Assembly (NCBI GenBank): GCA_964614855.1
Contig: CAZTMX010000070.1
Location: forward strand, 1-13,581
Reading direction: 5' to 3'
Origin: CAWJHE01 sp964614855
GTDB lineage: Bacteria > Chloroflexota > Anaerolineae > Anaerolineales > UBA4823
DNA: 13,581 nt
Part shown: positions 1 to 6,593 of the stretch, in pieces
Layout: each line of letters begins with the position of its first letter
Numbering within the stretch: the first letter of the stretch is position 1
Notes under the pieces: generated by a model
What the model was told of the DNA's origin: nothing
What the model saw: the letters and a program-made list of their open reading frames with translations, nothing else
Database searches by the model: none
Made by a program: the position numbers and the translations under genes

Positions 1-2
1 AA

Positions 3-75
3 AGCCGACGACGGGAATCGAACCCGTAACCTACCACTTACAAGGCGGTTGCTCTGCCGATTGAGCTACGTCGGC
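3..75 (-). tRNA. tRNA-Thr (anticodon TGT)
   Basis: Read on the minus strand, the sequence folds into a full cloverleaf. The acceptor stem is GCCGACG/CGTCGGC, the D arm is GCTC/GAGC, and the anticodon stem is ACCGC/GTGGT around the loop CTTGTAA. The T arm is ACGGG/CCCGT around TTCGATT. The loop centre TGT reads ACA and other Thr codons. The discriminator base at position 3 is T, and no CCA is encoded after it, so CCA would be added by the tRNA nucleotidyltransferase. All stems pair without mismatch apart from one G-T pair in the anticodon stem. Confidence 0.97.
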
Positions 76-112
76 GGCAAGCCGGTGATTACCCGTTTTC
101 AAGGCGAGAGGC

Positions 113-141
113 ATTATACCAGAGGGGACACTTCGAGGCAA
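113..141 (-). promoter_or_regulatory. Promoter of tRNA-Thr
   Basis: On the minus strand there is TTGCCT (141-136), a 17-base spacer, and TATAAT (118-113). The -10 box is preceded by TG one base upstream, giving an extended -10 (TGGTATAAT). Transcription would start near position 106, about 30 bases before the mature tRNA 5' end at 75. The match is good for a housekeeping sigma-70 type promoter and it points at the tRNA, which has no other gene between it and this site. Confidence 0.75.
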
Positions 142-176
142 GGCCTTAAATGTCGAATATCTGGTGTTGTCCCCTC
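122..176. repeat. Inverted repeat spanning the tRNA -35 region
   Basis: GAGGGGACA (122-130) is matched by its perfect reverse complement TGTCCCCTC (168-176). Inside the 37-base loop there is also a TCGA pair (133-136 and 153-156) and the palindrome AAGGCCTT (140-147). A six-T run on the plus strand starts at 184, which would fit a plus-strand terminator only loosely, and no plus-strand gene ends here. The element covers the -35 box and spacer of the tRNA promoter, so an operator role is possible. The function is unknown. Confidence 0.5.
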
Positions 177-311
177 CACAGGCTTTTTTATCCTTCGATA
201 TACGCGCCATAGCATGCGACTATACCGCATGGGGTGGGAGTCTATCAGGATTCTGTTAATGAGTCAATACTATTGCTGGATATTTTTGCTCTGTTGTGCG
301 TTGGCTCAACG

Positions 312-1049
312 CTAAATAAATCCGCGCGCCTGCCATACCCAGTACAAGGCAATAGAGCCGGCAACCGCAGCATTCAAGGATTCTACTTTCCCCCGCATGG
401 GGATTTGTAGAAGCAGATCGCACGAATTGCGCACCAGGGGTCGCATCCCCTGTCCTTCGCTGCCCACCACCAGGGCAATTGGCCCATCCAGCCGTAATTT
501 TCCAGGCGGTTGTCCCGCGGCGCCGCCCTCCAGGCCAACCACCCAAATCCCCGATTCCTTGAGCGCTTCAATGGCCTGTGCCAGGTTCACTTGAGAAACC
601 AGGATGTGCTCACACGCACCGGAAGAGGCCGCTGCCACAGCTGGGGTAACGCCTGCGGTGTGACGTAATGGGAGCAAAATTCCATGAACACCAGTTATTT
701 CGGCTGTCCGGATCAGCGTGCCCAAGTTCTGTGGATCTTGCAAGGCATCCAGGATCAAGATAAAGGGGGGTTCAGCGCGCTCTTCAGCGATATCCATAAT
801 ATCCTGCAGCGCTACATACTCAAAGGCAGTTGTCTCCAGGGCTACTCCCTGATGATTGGTGGCTATGCCATCCAGCTTCTGCCTTACTACTCGTTCGATC
901 GGGATGTGCTGCTCCTCGCACAAATGCACAATTTCGTCCAGGCGGCCTTTGCCTTGTGCACCCTGAGCCAGATACAAACGAAAGGCCTGTCTGCGCCCCG
1001 CTCGCAGCGCCTCATATACAGGGTTACGACCGTAAATCCATTCTCGCAT
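312..1049 (-). CDS. rlmB: 23S rRNA 2'-O-ribose methyltransferase, TrmH/SpoU family (RlmB-like)
   Basis: This is a SPOUT-fold RNA methyltransferase that uses SAM. RlmB proper methylates the 2'-OH of G2251 in the 23S rRNA P-loop. Residues 1-80 form the substrate-binding part, with the typical opening YGRNPVYEAL (6-15) and the HQGVAL segment (66-71). The knotted catalytic domain shows all three family motifs: motif 1 PQNLGTLIRTAE (106-117, with the usual Asn and Arg), motif 2 LVVGSEGQGM (193-202) and motif 3 IPMRGKVESLNAAVA (216-230). The length of 245 aa is normal. I chose ATG at 1049 because GAGTG lies 6 bases upstream and RlmB proteins start near YGRNP; a GTG at 1058 would add three residues. 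It lies just downstream of the PIN/TRAM gene and is probably cotranscribed with it. A related position, such as one modified by a paralogous TrmH, cannot be excluded. Confidence 0.93.
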   Translation of the reverse strand: MREWIYGRNPVYEALRAGRRQAFRLYLAQGAQGKGRLDEIVHLCEEQHIPIERVVRQKLDGIATNHQGVALETTAFEYVALQDIMDIAEERAEPPFILILDALQDPQNLGTLIRTAEITGVHGILLPLRHTAGVTPAVAAASSGACEHILVSQVNLAQAIEALKESGIWVVGLEGGAAGQPPGKLRLDGPIALVVGSEGQGMRPLVRNSCDLLLQIPMRGKVESLNAAVAGSIALYWVWQARGFI

Positions 1050-1063
1050 AAGAAACACTCAAA

Positions 1064-2155
1064 CTAGGTATGGTGGTCGACATCAATGCGGGCAAATATC
1101 ATCCTGCCGGCGGCGGTCTGTAACACTTTCGTGACTGTGACAGCCGTCTGCCGGTTAATCCGGTCTCTGCCGTCTTCAACAACCACCATAGTACCGTCAT
1201 CCAGGTATGCAATTCCCTGACCAGATTCACGGCCTTCCTGAATGATGTTAACCGTGATGGTTTCACCCGGTAAGAATACAGATTTGACTGCATTCGCCAG
1301 CTCGTTTACATTCAGCACAACAACGCCTTGTAGATCCGCCACACGATTAAGGTTGTAGTCGTTGGTCAAAATTGGGCAGCGCAACTGGCGAGCCAGAACC
1401 ACCAACTTATCGTCCACCTCACGTACGCCTTCCACATCGATATCACTGATACGTACAGGTGCCAGGGTCTCTTTTTGCAGTTGGGAGAGCACTTCCATCC
1501 CCCTGCGGCCGCGCTGCCGGCGCAAGGCGTCGGCAGAATCGGCGATATATTGCAGTTCATTCAGGACAAAGCGGGGGGTAAGCAGCGTACCTACAAGGAA
1601 GCCGGTCCGGGCGATATCTGCAATCCTGCCGTCAATGATCACGCTTGTATCCAAAAGGATGGTACGCCCATTCTCTGACCCAGAGAGTGGGCCATCCGCA
1701 TCGCGGTCCTTTGCAGTCTGTTCACCACGCGGTTGAAACCTGGCTGGAAAAAGGGAAAGGATCTCCTTTTGCCTGACAACAAAAACCACCACCCCGGTGT
1801 AGCCGAACAAAATGACGGCGACAAATGGCAACACCTGTGAAAACGGTCTGGGCAACAGCGAAAGGGGGAAAGACAATAGGGCAGCAATAAGCAAGCCGAC
1901 AACCAACCCAAATATACCGGCAGCAAGCGTGTGACCCGAGATTTTGGCCAATAGAGAAACCAGGGCACGCGCCGGGCGAATAGTGATATAGGGTGTAATG
2001 AACAGGCCTAATAGCGCTCCAACAACACCCAAAACAGCTGCATAGATTTCTTGAGAGCCGCCTATCAATCCTGCAAGCTCAATCCCCCCAAAAACCCCTA
2101 AAGTTGCAAAAAGTGCTAATCCGATGATACGAAAAATTGATTCAACGCGAAACAT
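1064..2155 (-). CDS. Membrane-anchored PIN/TRAM domain protein (YacL-like)
   Basis: This is a 363-aa protein with three parts. Residues 1-130 hold about four hydrophobic helices (roughly 8-32, 37-57, 76-100 and 108-128). A short polar linker follows. A PIN domain then starts at ILLDTSVIIDGRIADI (166-181), with acidic residues D169 and D175, a later Glu in FVLNELQYIAD, and the late acidic motif TNDYNL. The C-terminus is a TRAM domain (PGETITVNIIQ to the end), a small beta-barrel that usually binds RNA. This order matches the YacL family of Gram-positives and related phyla. PIN domains are Mg-dependent ribonucleases, so an RNA-cleaving role at the membrane is likely, but the substrate is not known. 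The ATG at 2155 has GGAGA 7 bases upstream. It heads the minus-strand pair with rlmB. Confidence 0.9.
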   Translation of the reverse strand: MFRVESIFRIIGLALFATLGVFGGIELAGLIGGSQEIYAAVLGVVGALLGLFITPYITIRPARALVSLLAKISGHTLAAGIFGLVVGLLIAALLSFPLSLLPRPFSQVLPFVAVILFGYTGVVVFVVRQKEILSLFPARFQPRGEQTAKDRDADGPLSGSENGRTILLDTSVIIDGRIADIARTGFLVGTLLTPRFVLNELQYIADSADALRRQRGRRGMEVLSQLQKETLAPVRISDIDVEGVREVDDKLVVLARQLRCPILTNDYNLNRVADLQGVVVLNVNELANAVKSVFLPGETITVNIIQEGRESGQGIAYLDDGTMVVVEDGRDRINRQTAVTVTKVLQTAAGRMIFARIDVDHHT

Positions 2156-2541
2156 ACGAGTATCTCCATGATTGCTTATAAATGCAAATAATATAAATAT
2201 CGATGAAAACCTTTGCCGCTCTGGTCACCAGGCGCCCTACTCAACTGCCCCCATCATTTGGATAATTGCAGCTCTACCCTGATGTCCCAAAGAGACATCG
2301 GATGCGACAAAATGAAAATCAATAATGAATGCTAGCTACCAAGAGCTAAATAAATCCAGGAATAGAGTACTTGAATTCCACATAATCAAGCAGTTTCTAT
2401 TCATAAATATTATAGTGCAGAATCTCGTTTTATACAGCTTTATATTTAATCCTTCTTGATTTTTTCCCACGATTGAATAAACCCGCTATAATTGGTTGAT
2501 CTTGATGAAAGTTTCTCACAGCAAACAGGAGGAGATCCGCC
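2156..2541. other. Divergent intergenic region, AT-rich
   Basis: These 386 bases separate the divergent PIN/TRAM and permease genes. I see no ORF worth calling and no RNA gene. The region is clearly richer in A and T than its neighbours. It holds a perfect odd palindrome CTGGTCACCAG (2221-2231) and a hairpin-like inverted repeat GATGTC / GACATC (2281-2286 and 2294-2299), either of which could be an operator. A -10 box for the permease lies at the right end. For the minus-strand gene, AT-rich -10-like strings such as TATATT (2195-2190) exist, but I find no convincing -35 partner. Confidence 0.6.
2487..2492 (+). promoter_or_regulatory. Probable -10 box of the UMF1-menG-ubiX operon
   Basis: A perfect TATAAT lies 50 bases before the ATG at 2542, with a strong AGGAGGA ribosome site (2527-2533) between. 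The -35 position at 17-base spacing (2464-2469, TTCCCA) is a poor match, so the promoter may need an activator. An imperfect FNR-like dyad, TTGAT-N4-ATGAA (2496-2509), falls over the expected start point. Confidence 0.5.
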
Positions 2542-4527
2542 ATGGCATCGATCAGCCCCAGTATTCATCGCGAGATAGACGACAAAGAATATAAGCGACG
2601 CATCCGTGCCTGGACGATGTACGACTGGGCGAATTCAGCCTTCGCTACCTCCATCCTGGCAGCCATCCTGCCGGTTTATTTCAGCCAGGTTGCGGGCGCA
2701 ACCTTGCCCAGTGCCACAGTTGCCACAACCTATTGGAGCACGGGGTTAAGCGTATCCTTGCTGATCATTGCCATTCTTTCACCGATCTTAGGCACCATCT
2801 CTGATGTGATGCGCGGTAAAAAGATGTTCCTGGCGATCTTTGCCGGTATCGGCATTATCGCCACTGCGCTGCTGGTGCTGGTTAGCACCGGAGACTGGAT
2901 TCTGGCATCCATCCTGGGGGTGATCGGTCGGATCGGTTTTAGCGGCGCCAATACCTTCTACGACGCCTTGCTGCCGCATGTAGCCAGGCCGGAAGATCGG
3001 GACAAAATCTCAGCTCGCGGTTATGCCATGGGATACCTGGGCGGAGGCATCTTGCTGGCAGTGAATATCGTTATGCTCCAGGTATTACCCGGGACGTGGG
3101 GGGCTCGCCTGTCATTCGTCAGTGTCGCCGTGTGGTGGGCAGTTTTTTCCATACCCCTTTTTCTACGTGTCCCCGAGCCGCCTGCCGCTGTCCTGCGTGA
3201 TCGAGCACAAAATGTGGTTCGTGCCAGCTTCTCCAGGCTGCGAGAGACAATGAAGGATATCCGCCGCTACCAGGAATTATTCAAATACCTGATTTCTTTC
3301 CTCATTTACAACGACGGTATCGGCACGATCATCGGTGTGGCGGCGATTTATGGTGCCGAGTTAGGCTTTGGCAGTGTGGAATTGATTCTGGCGCTTCTCC
3401 TGGTGCAATTTGTCGGCATCCCATACAGCCTGATATTCGGCCGTTTGCCCAGTAAGGCGGAGGTGCGCCGTCCCTTCTACCTGGCTTTTATCCTGTTTAA
3501 CCTGGTTGCGTTGCCAGTTGTAGGGGTTACTGGTGTGCGCACCCTGCCCGCCAATCTCAGCGGCGCGCCAGCAGCGATTTACGAGAGCAGCGCCAACGCT
3601 GCAGGAGAAGGGGTTTACCCGGCTTCCGATCCGTGGATGCAATACCAGGGGCAGTGGCAGGAAGCGGCTGCCCAAACGGATATCCCCGCTGCAATCTACA
3701 CATCCGATCCTGGAGCTAGAATGGATTTCACCTTCAACGGCCAGCGTGTTACACTGACACACAGTCTGGGTCCGGATCAAGGTATCTGGTCTGTATTGAT
3801 GAACGACCAACCCATCATCGACCCCGACACCCTCAAACCAATCGTCATAGACGCATACAACCCCACGTTGCGTTATGAAGTGACGCGTACATTCACCGCG
3901 GATAGCGTTGGTGAGCACCGGCTGACTCTGGTAAATAGCGGTATAAAAAACCCTGAAAGCTCTGGCACAGGATTTAGCATCTCCTCCATTCAGGTTTTAC
4001 CTGGGGTCCGCCAGAGCAGCCTGGGATTGATCATCGGTATGATCCTGGCAATCGAAGCCGTTTGTTTGCTGTTGGCATGGCTTTTGGGTAAGCGCTTCTT
4101 CACCCGCCTGGCTGAGACATTAGATACCCGCCGCAGCATTCTGCTGGCGTTAATGATCTACAGCGTTGTGGCGGTTTGGGGCTTCTTCTTGGACTCAGTA
4201 GTGGAATTTTGGTTTATGGCCTGGATGGTTGCCATTGTGCAGGGCGGCAGCCAGGCGCTCAGCCGCAGCCTTTACGCTGCCATGTCACCGGCGGCAAAGA
4301 GCGGTGAGTTTTTTGGCTTGTTTGGCGTTATGGAAAAATTCTCTTCGATTATCGGGCCGCTGCTTTTCGCCGGCGCAGGCATTATTTTTGGCAGCAGCAG
4401 ACCGGCAGTCCTCAGCCTGATCTTGCTGTTCGTGCTTGGTGGTTACCTGCTTGCTCGTGTTAATATTGAAGAAGGCAAACGCGTAGCTCAGTCAGAAGAT
4501 GCTAAATTGCTGCATGAAAACAACTAA
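2542..4527 (+). CDS. UMF1/Atg22-type MFS permease with an inserted outer beta-rich domain
   Basis: The N-terminal motif YDWANSAFATS (27-37) is the hallmark of the UMF1 branch of the major facilitator superfamily. The C-terminal half has the matching QGGSQALSRSLYA and EFFGLFGVMEKF segments. Usual members have 12 helices in about 420-450 aa; this one has 661. The excess lies between the expected helices 8 and 9. It consists of an added helix (about 312-331), a soluble stretch of about 155 residues (333-490), and another added helix (about 494-515). The soluble stretch starts with a low-complexity Ala/Ser region, then YQGQW (368-372), FTFNGQRVTL, GPDQGIW (410-416) and SVGEHRLTLVNSG, and ends in a final strand ISSIQVLPG. 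Alternating hydrophobic residues suggest a jelly-roll-like beta-sandwich, as in carbohydrate-binding modules. Positive residues on both flanking loops place it outside the membrane, giving 14 helices. The substrate is unknown. The AGGAGGA ribosome site fixes the start. Confidence 0.85.
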   Translation: MASISPSIHREIDDKEYKRRIRAWTMYDWANSAFATSILAAILPVYFSQVAGATLPSATVATTYWSTGLSVSLLIIAILSPILGTISDVMRGKKMFLAIFAGIGIIATALLVLVSTGDWILASILGVIGRIGFSGANTFYDALLPHVARPEDRDKISARGYAMGYLGGGILLAVNIVMLQVLPGTWGARLSFVSVAVWWAVFSIPLFLRVPEPPAAVLRDRAQNVVRASFSRLRETMKDIRRYQELFKYLISFLIYNDGIGTIIGVAAIYGAELGFGSVELILALLLVQFVGIPYSLIFGRLPSKAEVRRPFYLAFILFNLVALPVVGVTGVRTLPANLSGAPAAIYESSANAAGEGVYPASDPWMQYQGQWQEAAAQTDIPAAIYTSDPGARMDFTFNGQRVTLTHSLGPDQGIWSVLMNDQPIIDPDTLKPIVIDAYNPTLRYEVTRTFTADSVGEHRLTLVNSGIKNPESSGTGFSISSIQVLPGVRQSSLGLIIGMILAIEAVCLLLAWLLGKRFFTRLAETLDTRRSILLALMIYSVVAVWGFFLDSVVEFWFMAWMVAIVQGGSQALSRSLYAAMSPAAKSGEFFGLFGVMEKFSSIIGPLLFAGAGIIFGSSRPAVLSLILLFVLGGYLLARVNIEEGKRVAQSEDAKLLHENN

Positions 4528-4544
4528 TTGGTACGGGAGAATCC

Positions 4545-5270
4545 TTGGCAAATCTCAGTGGTGAAAACCGCTCTCAGTATGTACATGATATGTTCACCGG
4601 GATCGCCCGGCGCTACGATCTAATGAACCGCATCATGACCGCCGGTCAGGATGTGCGCTGGCGTAAATGGGTGATCAAGCTGGCAGCCCTGCCAGCACAA
4701 GGGAGATTGTTGGATTTGGGCGCCGGAACCGGCGACCTGGCGCGCGAGGCCTTGCGGCAGTACCCACAGGCTTTTGTCCTGGCAGCAGATTTTACCCTGG
4801 AAATGATGCGAGTGGGCAAGGCTCGCCCTGAAGAAAGTATCGAGGTAAAACACTGGGCGGCTGCAGACGCCCAGAGATTGCCTTTTCCAAATGGATTTTT
4901 CGACGCAGTCGTATCAGGGTTTTTGCTGCGTAATCTGAGCAGTGTGGAACAAAGCTTAAATGAACAATTTCGGGTTTTAAAACCCGGCGGGCAGATTGTC
5001 ACCCTGGATACCAGCCCTCCTCCAGCTAACCTGCTTTCGCCATTTATCCGCTTTCATTTACACACCATCATTCCATTGCTGGGGCGCATCCTTACCGGTC
5101 AGGCTGAAGCTTACAAATATTTGCCCGATTCCACCGAAGGTTTTCTCAAGCCTGATCAACTTGCTGCCCGGCTTGAAGCAGCCGGTTTTACCCGCATCGG
5201 TTTTAGGCGTTTGATGTTCGGCACAATCGCCATTCACTGGGGGCAAAAACCCGGAGCACAGCATGGATAA
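4545..5270 (+). CDS. menG: Demethylmenaquinone C-methyltransferase, MenG/UbiE family
   Basis: This class I SAM methyltransferase catalyses the last C-methylation of menaquinone (MenG), or the C-methylation of ubiquinone precursors (UbiE). The N-terminal family signature FTGIARRYDLMNRIMTAGQ (17-35) is present. The SAM-binding motif LLDLGAGTGDLA follows at 55-66, then AADAQRLPFPNGFFDAV, the post-II motif FLLRNLSS, RVLKPGGQI, and the late UbiE signature YKYLPDSTEGF. The length of 241 aa is normal. The start is TTG at 4545, with GGGAG 5 bases upstream; no closer ATG fits. It follows the permease by 17 bases and overlaps ubiX by 8, so it is in the same operon. Menaquinone is the more likely product because it is the usual quinone in Chloroflexota, but this is inferred from the presumed host. 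Confidence 0.92.
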   Translation: MANLSGENRSQYVHDMFTGIARRYDLMNRIMTAGQDVRWRKWVIKLAALPAQGRLLDLGAGTGDLAREALRQYPQAFVLAADFTLEMMRVGKARPEESIEVKHWAAADAQRLPFPNGFFDAVVSGFLLRNLSSVEQSLNEQFRVLKPGGQIVTLDTSPPPANLLSPFIRFHLHTIIPLLGRILTGQAEAYKYLPDSTEGFLKPDQLAARLEAAGFTRIGFRRLMFGTIAIHWGQKPGAQHG

Positions 5271-5844
5271 ATACCGCCCCCGCCTGATCCTTGGCATCAG
5301 CGGCGCCTCAGGCGTGCGGCTGGCTATCCGGATGTTGGAAGTGCTGCGCGAGATGCACATCGAAACGCATTTGGTGATCACCCTAGCTGCTCACCAAACG
5401 ATCCGTCAGGAGACAGACTGGCAGGTTGAGGATGTATTGGCAATTGCCAGCCATCACTACTCCCCAGATGAGATCGATGCCCCAATAGCCTCCGGCTCCT
5501 ATCAAACCATAGGTATGATCGTGCTGCCCTGTTCGATCAAGACCTTATCGGCAATCGCCAATTCCTACTCCGCCGATTTATTGACGCGCGCTGCCGATGT
5601 GACCCTGAAAGAAGGACGCCCGTTGTTGCTGGCAGTGCGCGAGACACCCCTGCATACCGGACATCTGCGTTTGATGAGCCTGGCAGCCCGAGCTGGTGCG
5701 GTGATCTTCCCCCCTGTACCTGCGTTTTACACCCAACCACAAACAATGGAAGAATTGATCAATAACCTGGTCGGACGCATGCTGGCACGCATCGGCATTG
5801 AGAATGACCTGTACTTGCATTGGAAAGACGATGAGCGTAGATAA
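5263..5844 (+). CDS. ubiX: Flavin prenyltransferase, UbiX/Pad1 family
   Basis: UbiX joins dimethylallyl phosphate to FMN to make prenylated FMN, the cofactor of UbiD-type decarboxylases. The flavin-binding opening LILGISGASGVRLAIRML (8-25) is typical. So are the middle segment VLPCSIKTLSAIANSYSADLLTRA (first residues PCS), the following KEGRPLLLAVRETPLH, which lines the dimethylallyl phosphate site, and the late segment PPVPAFY. The length of 193 aa is normal. The ATG lies inside the end of menG (overlap ATGGATAA), so translation is probably coupled. No ubiD partner is in this window. Together with menG it suggests quinone biosynthesis, possibly the branch of menaquinone synthesis that uses a UbiD-type decarboxylase. 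Confidence 0.93.
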   Translation: MDKYRPRLILGISGASGVRLAIRMLEVLREMHIETHLVITLAAHQTIRQETDWQVEDVLAIASHHYSPDEIDAPIASGSYQTIGMIVLPCSIKTLSAIANSYSADLLTRAADVTLKEGRPLLLAVRETPLHTGHLRLMSLAARAGAVIFPPVPAFYTQPQTMEELINNLVGRMLARIGIENDLYLHWKDDERR

Positions 5845-6589
5845 TCCACGGGATTTTGACAAGGCAGCCCGCTGCGGCGAGCCATCCTATGTCTGGCGCG
5901 CCGGGCAGGAACGACGCTTCGATATGGTTTTGCAGGCTGCGGCAGAATGCGCCCGCGGTCGGGTACTTGAAAATGGCTGCGGCGTCGGCATGTACGTGGA
6001 TCACCTTGCACCAACTGCCAGCCAGGTGACCGGTTTGGAGTATGATCCGGTGCGCGCCGCCGAGGCGCGCCAGTTAACAAGGTCGCATACGAATGTTGAA
6101 ATCATCAACGCGGCAGGAGAGTACCTGCCCTTTGCAGACAACTCATTCGATTTGATCCTGAGCCATGAGGTGCTTGAACACGTCCAGGATGACCAGGCAG
6201 CCGCAGCAGAAATGGCGCGAGTCCTGCGCCCAGGCGGCAGAATGGTGCTGTTTGTGCCCAACCGCGGGTATCCCTTTGAGACCCACGGCGTATACTGGCG
6301 AGGACGTTATCATTTCGGCAATACCTTTGGCGTGAATTACCTGCCCCGCGCATTGCGCGACCGTCTTGCGCCGCATGTGCGCATTTACAGCAGCCGCGAT
6401 CTACAGCGCCTTTTCGCACCCCTACCTCTCCGCCTTGTGGAGCGCACGATAATCTTCGGCGCATACGATAATATTATCGCCCGCAAACCAGCGTTGGGGC
6501 GCGTTTTGCGAAAGCTTTTACAAGGATTGGAAAACACCCCATTGCGCTGGTTCGGTTTATCTCATTTTTGGGTTTTAGAGAAAATTTAG
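5831..6589 (+). CDS. Class I SAM-dependent methyltransferase (Methyltransf_11 type)
   Basis: This is a 252-aa methyltransferase of unknown substrate. The SAM-binding motif I is VLENGCGVGMY (45-55). Next come the acidic strand-2 end GLEYDP, the AAGEYLPFADNSFDLIL segment, LSHEVLEHV (motif IV region) and RVLRPGGRMVLFVPNRGYPF. A hydrophobic and Arg-rich C-terminal part follows, which could touch the membrane or a lipid-like substrate. I chose ATG at 5831, with GGAAAG upstream; the longer frame from 5798 would only add eleven Cys/Thr-rich residues read from inside ubiX. It overlaps the ubiX end by 14 bases and so is the last gene of the operon. A role in methylating a quinone, lipid or glycan is possible, but the sequence does not decide. 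Confidence 0.87.
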   Translation: MSVDNPRDFDKAARCGEPSYVWRAGQERRFDMVLQAAAECARGRVLENGCGVGMYVDHLAPTASQVTGLEYDPVRAAEARQLTRSHTNVEIINAAGEYLPFADNSFDLILSHEVLEHVQDDQAAAAEMARVLRPGGRMVLFVPNRGYPFETHGVYWRGRYHFGNTFGVNYLPRALRDRLAPHVRIYSSRDLQRLFAPLPLRLVERTIIFGAYDNIIARKPALGRVLRKLLQGLENTPLRWFGLSHFWVLEKI

Positions 6590-6593
6590 GAGC

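Noticed and set aside
3..75. tRNA gene as a possible integration site
   Set aside because: No integrase, no repeated tRNA 3' end and no foreign-looking block were found in the window.
49..315. Plus-strand frame of 88 codons after the tRNA
   Set aside because: It starts inside the tRNA and crosses its promoter; no ribosome site and no domain.
311..2357. 13-base direct repeat GCTAAATAAATCC (311-323 and 2345-2357) bracketing the rlmB and PIN/TRAM genes
   Set aside because: About one match of this length is expected by chance in a window this size, and no integrase or element end is present.
3361..3918. Open minus-strand frame of 185 codons opposite the permease insertion
   Set aside because: Shadow of the permease frame; no ribosome site or domain, and the sense reading makes structural sense.
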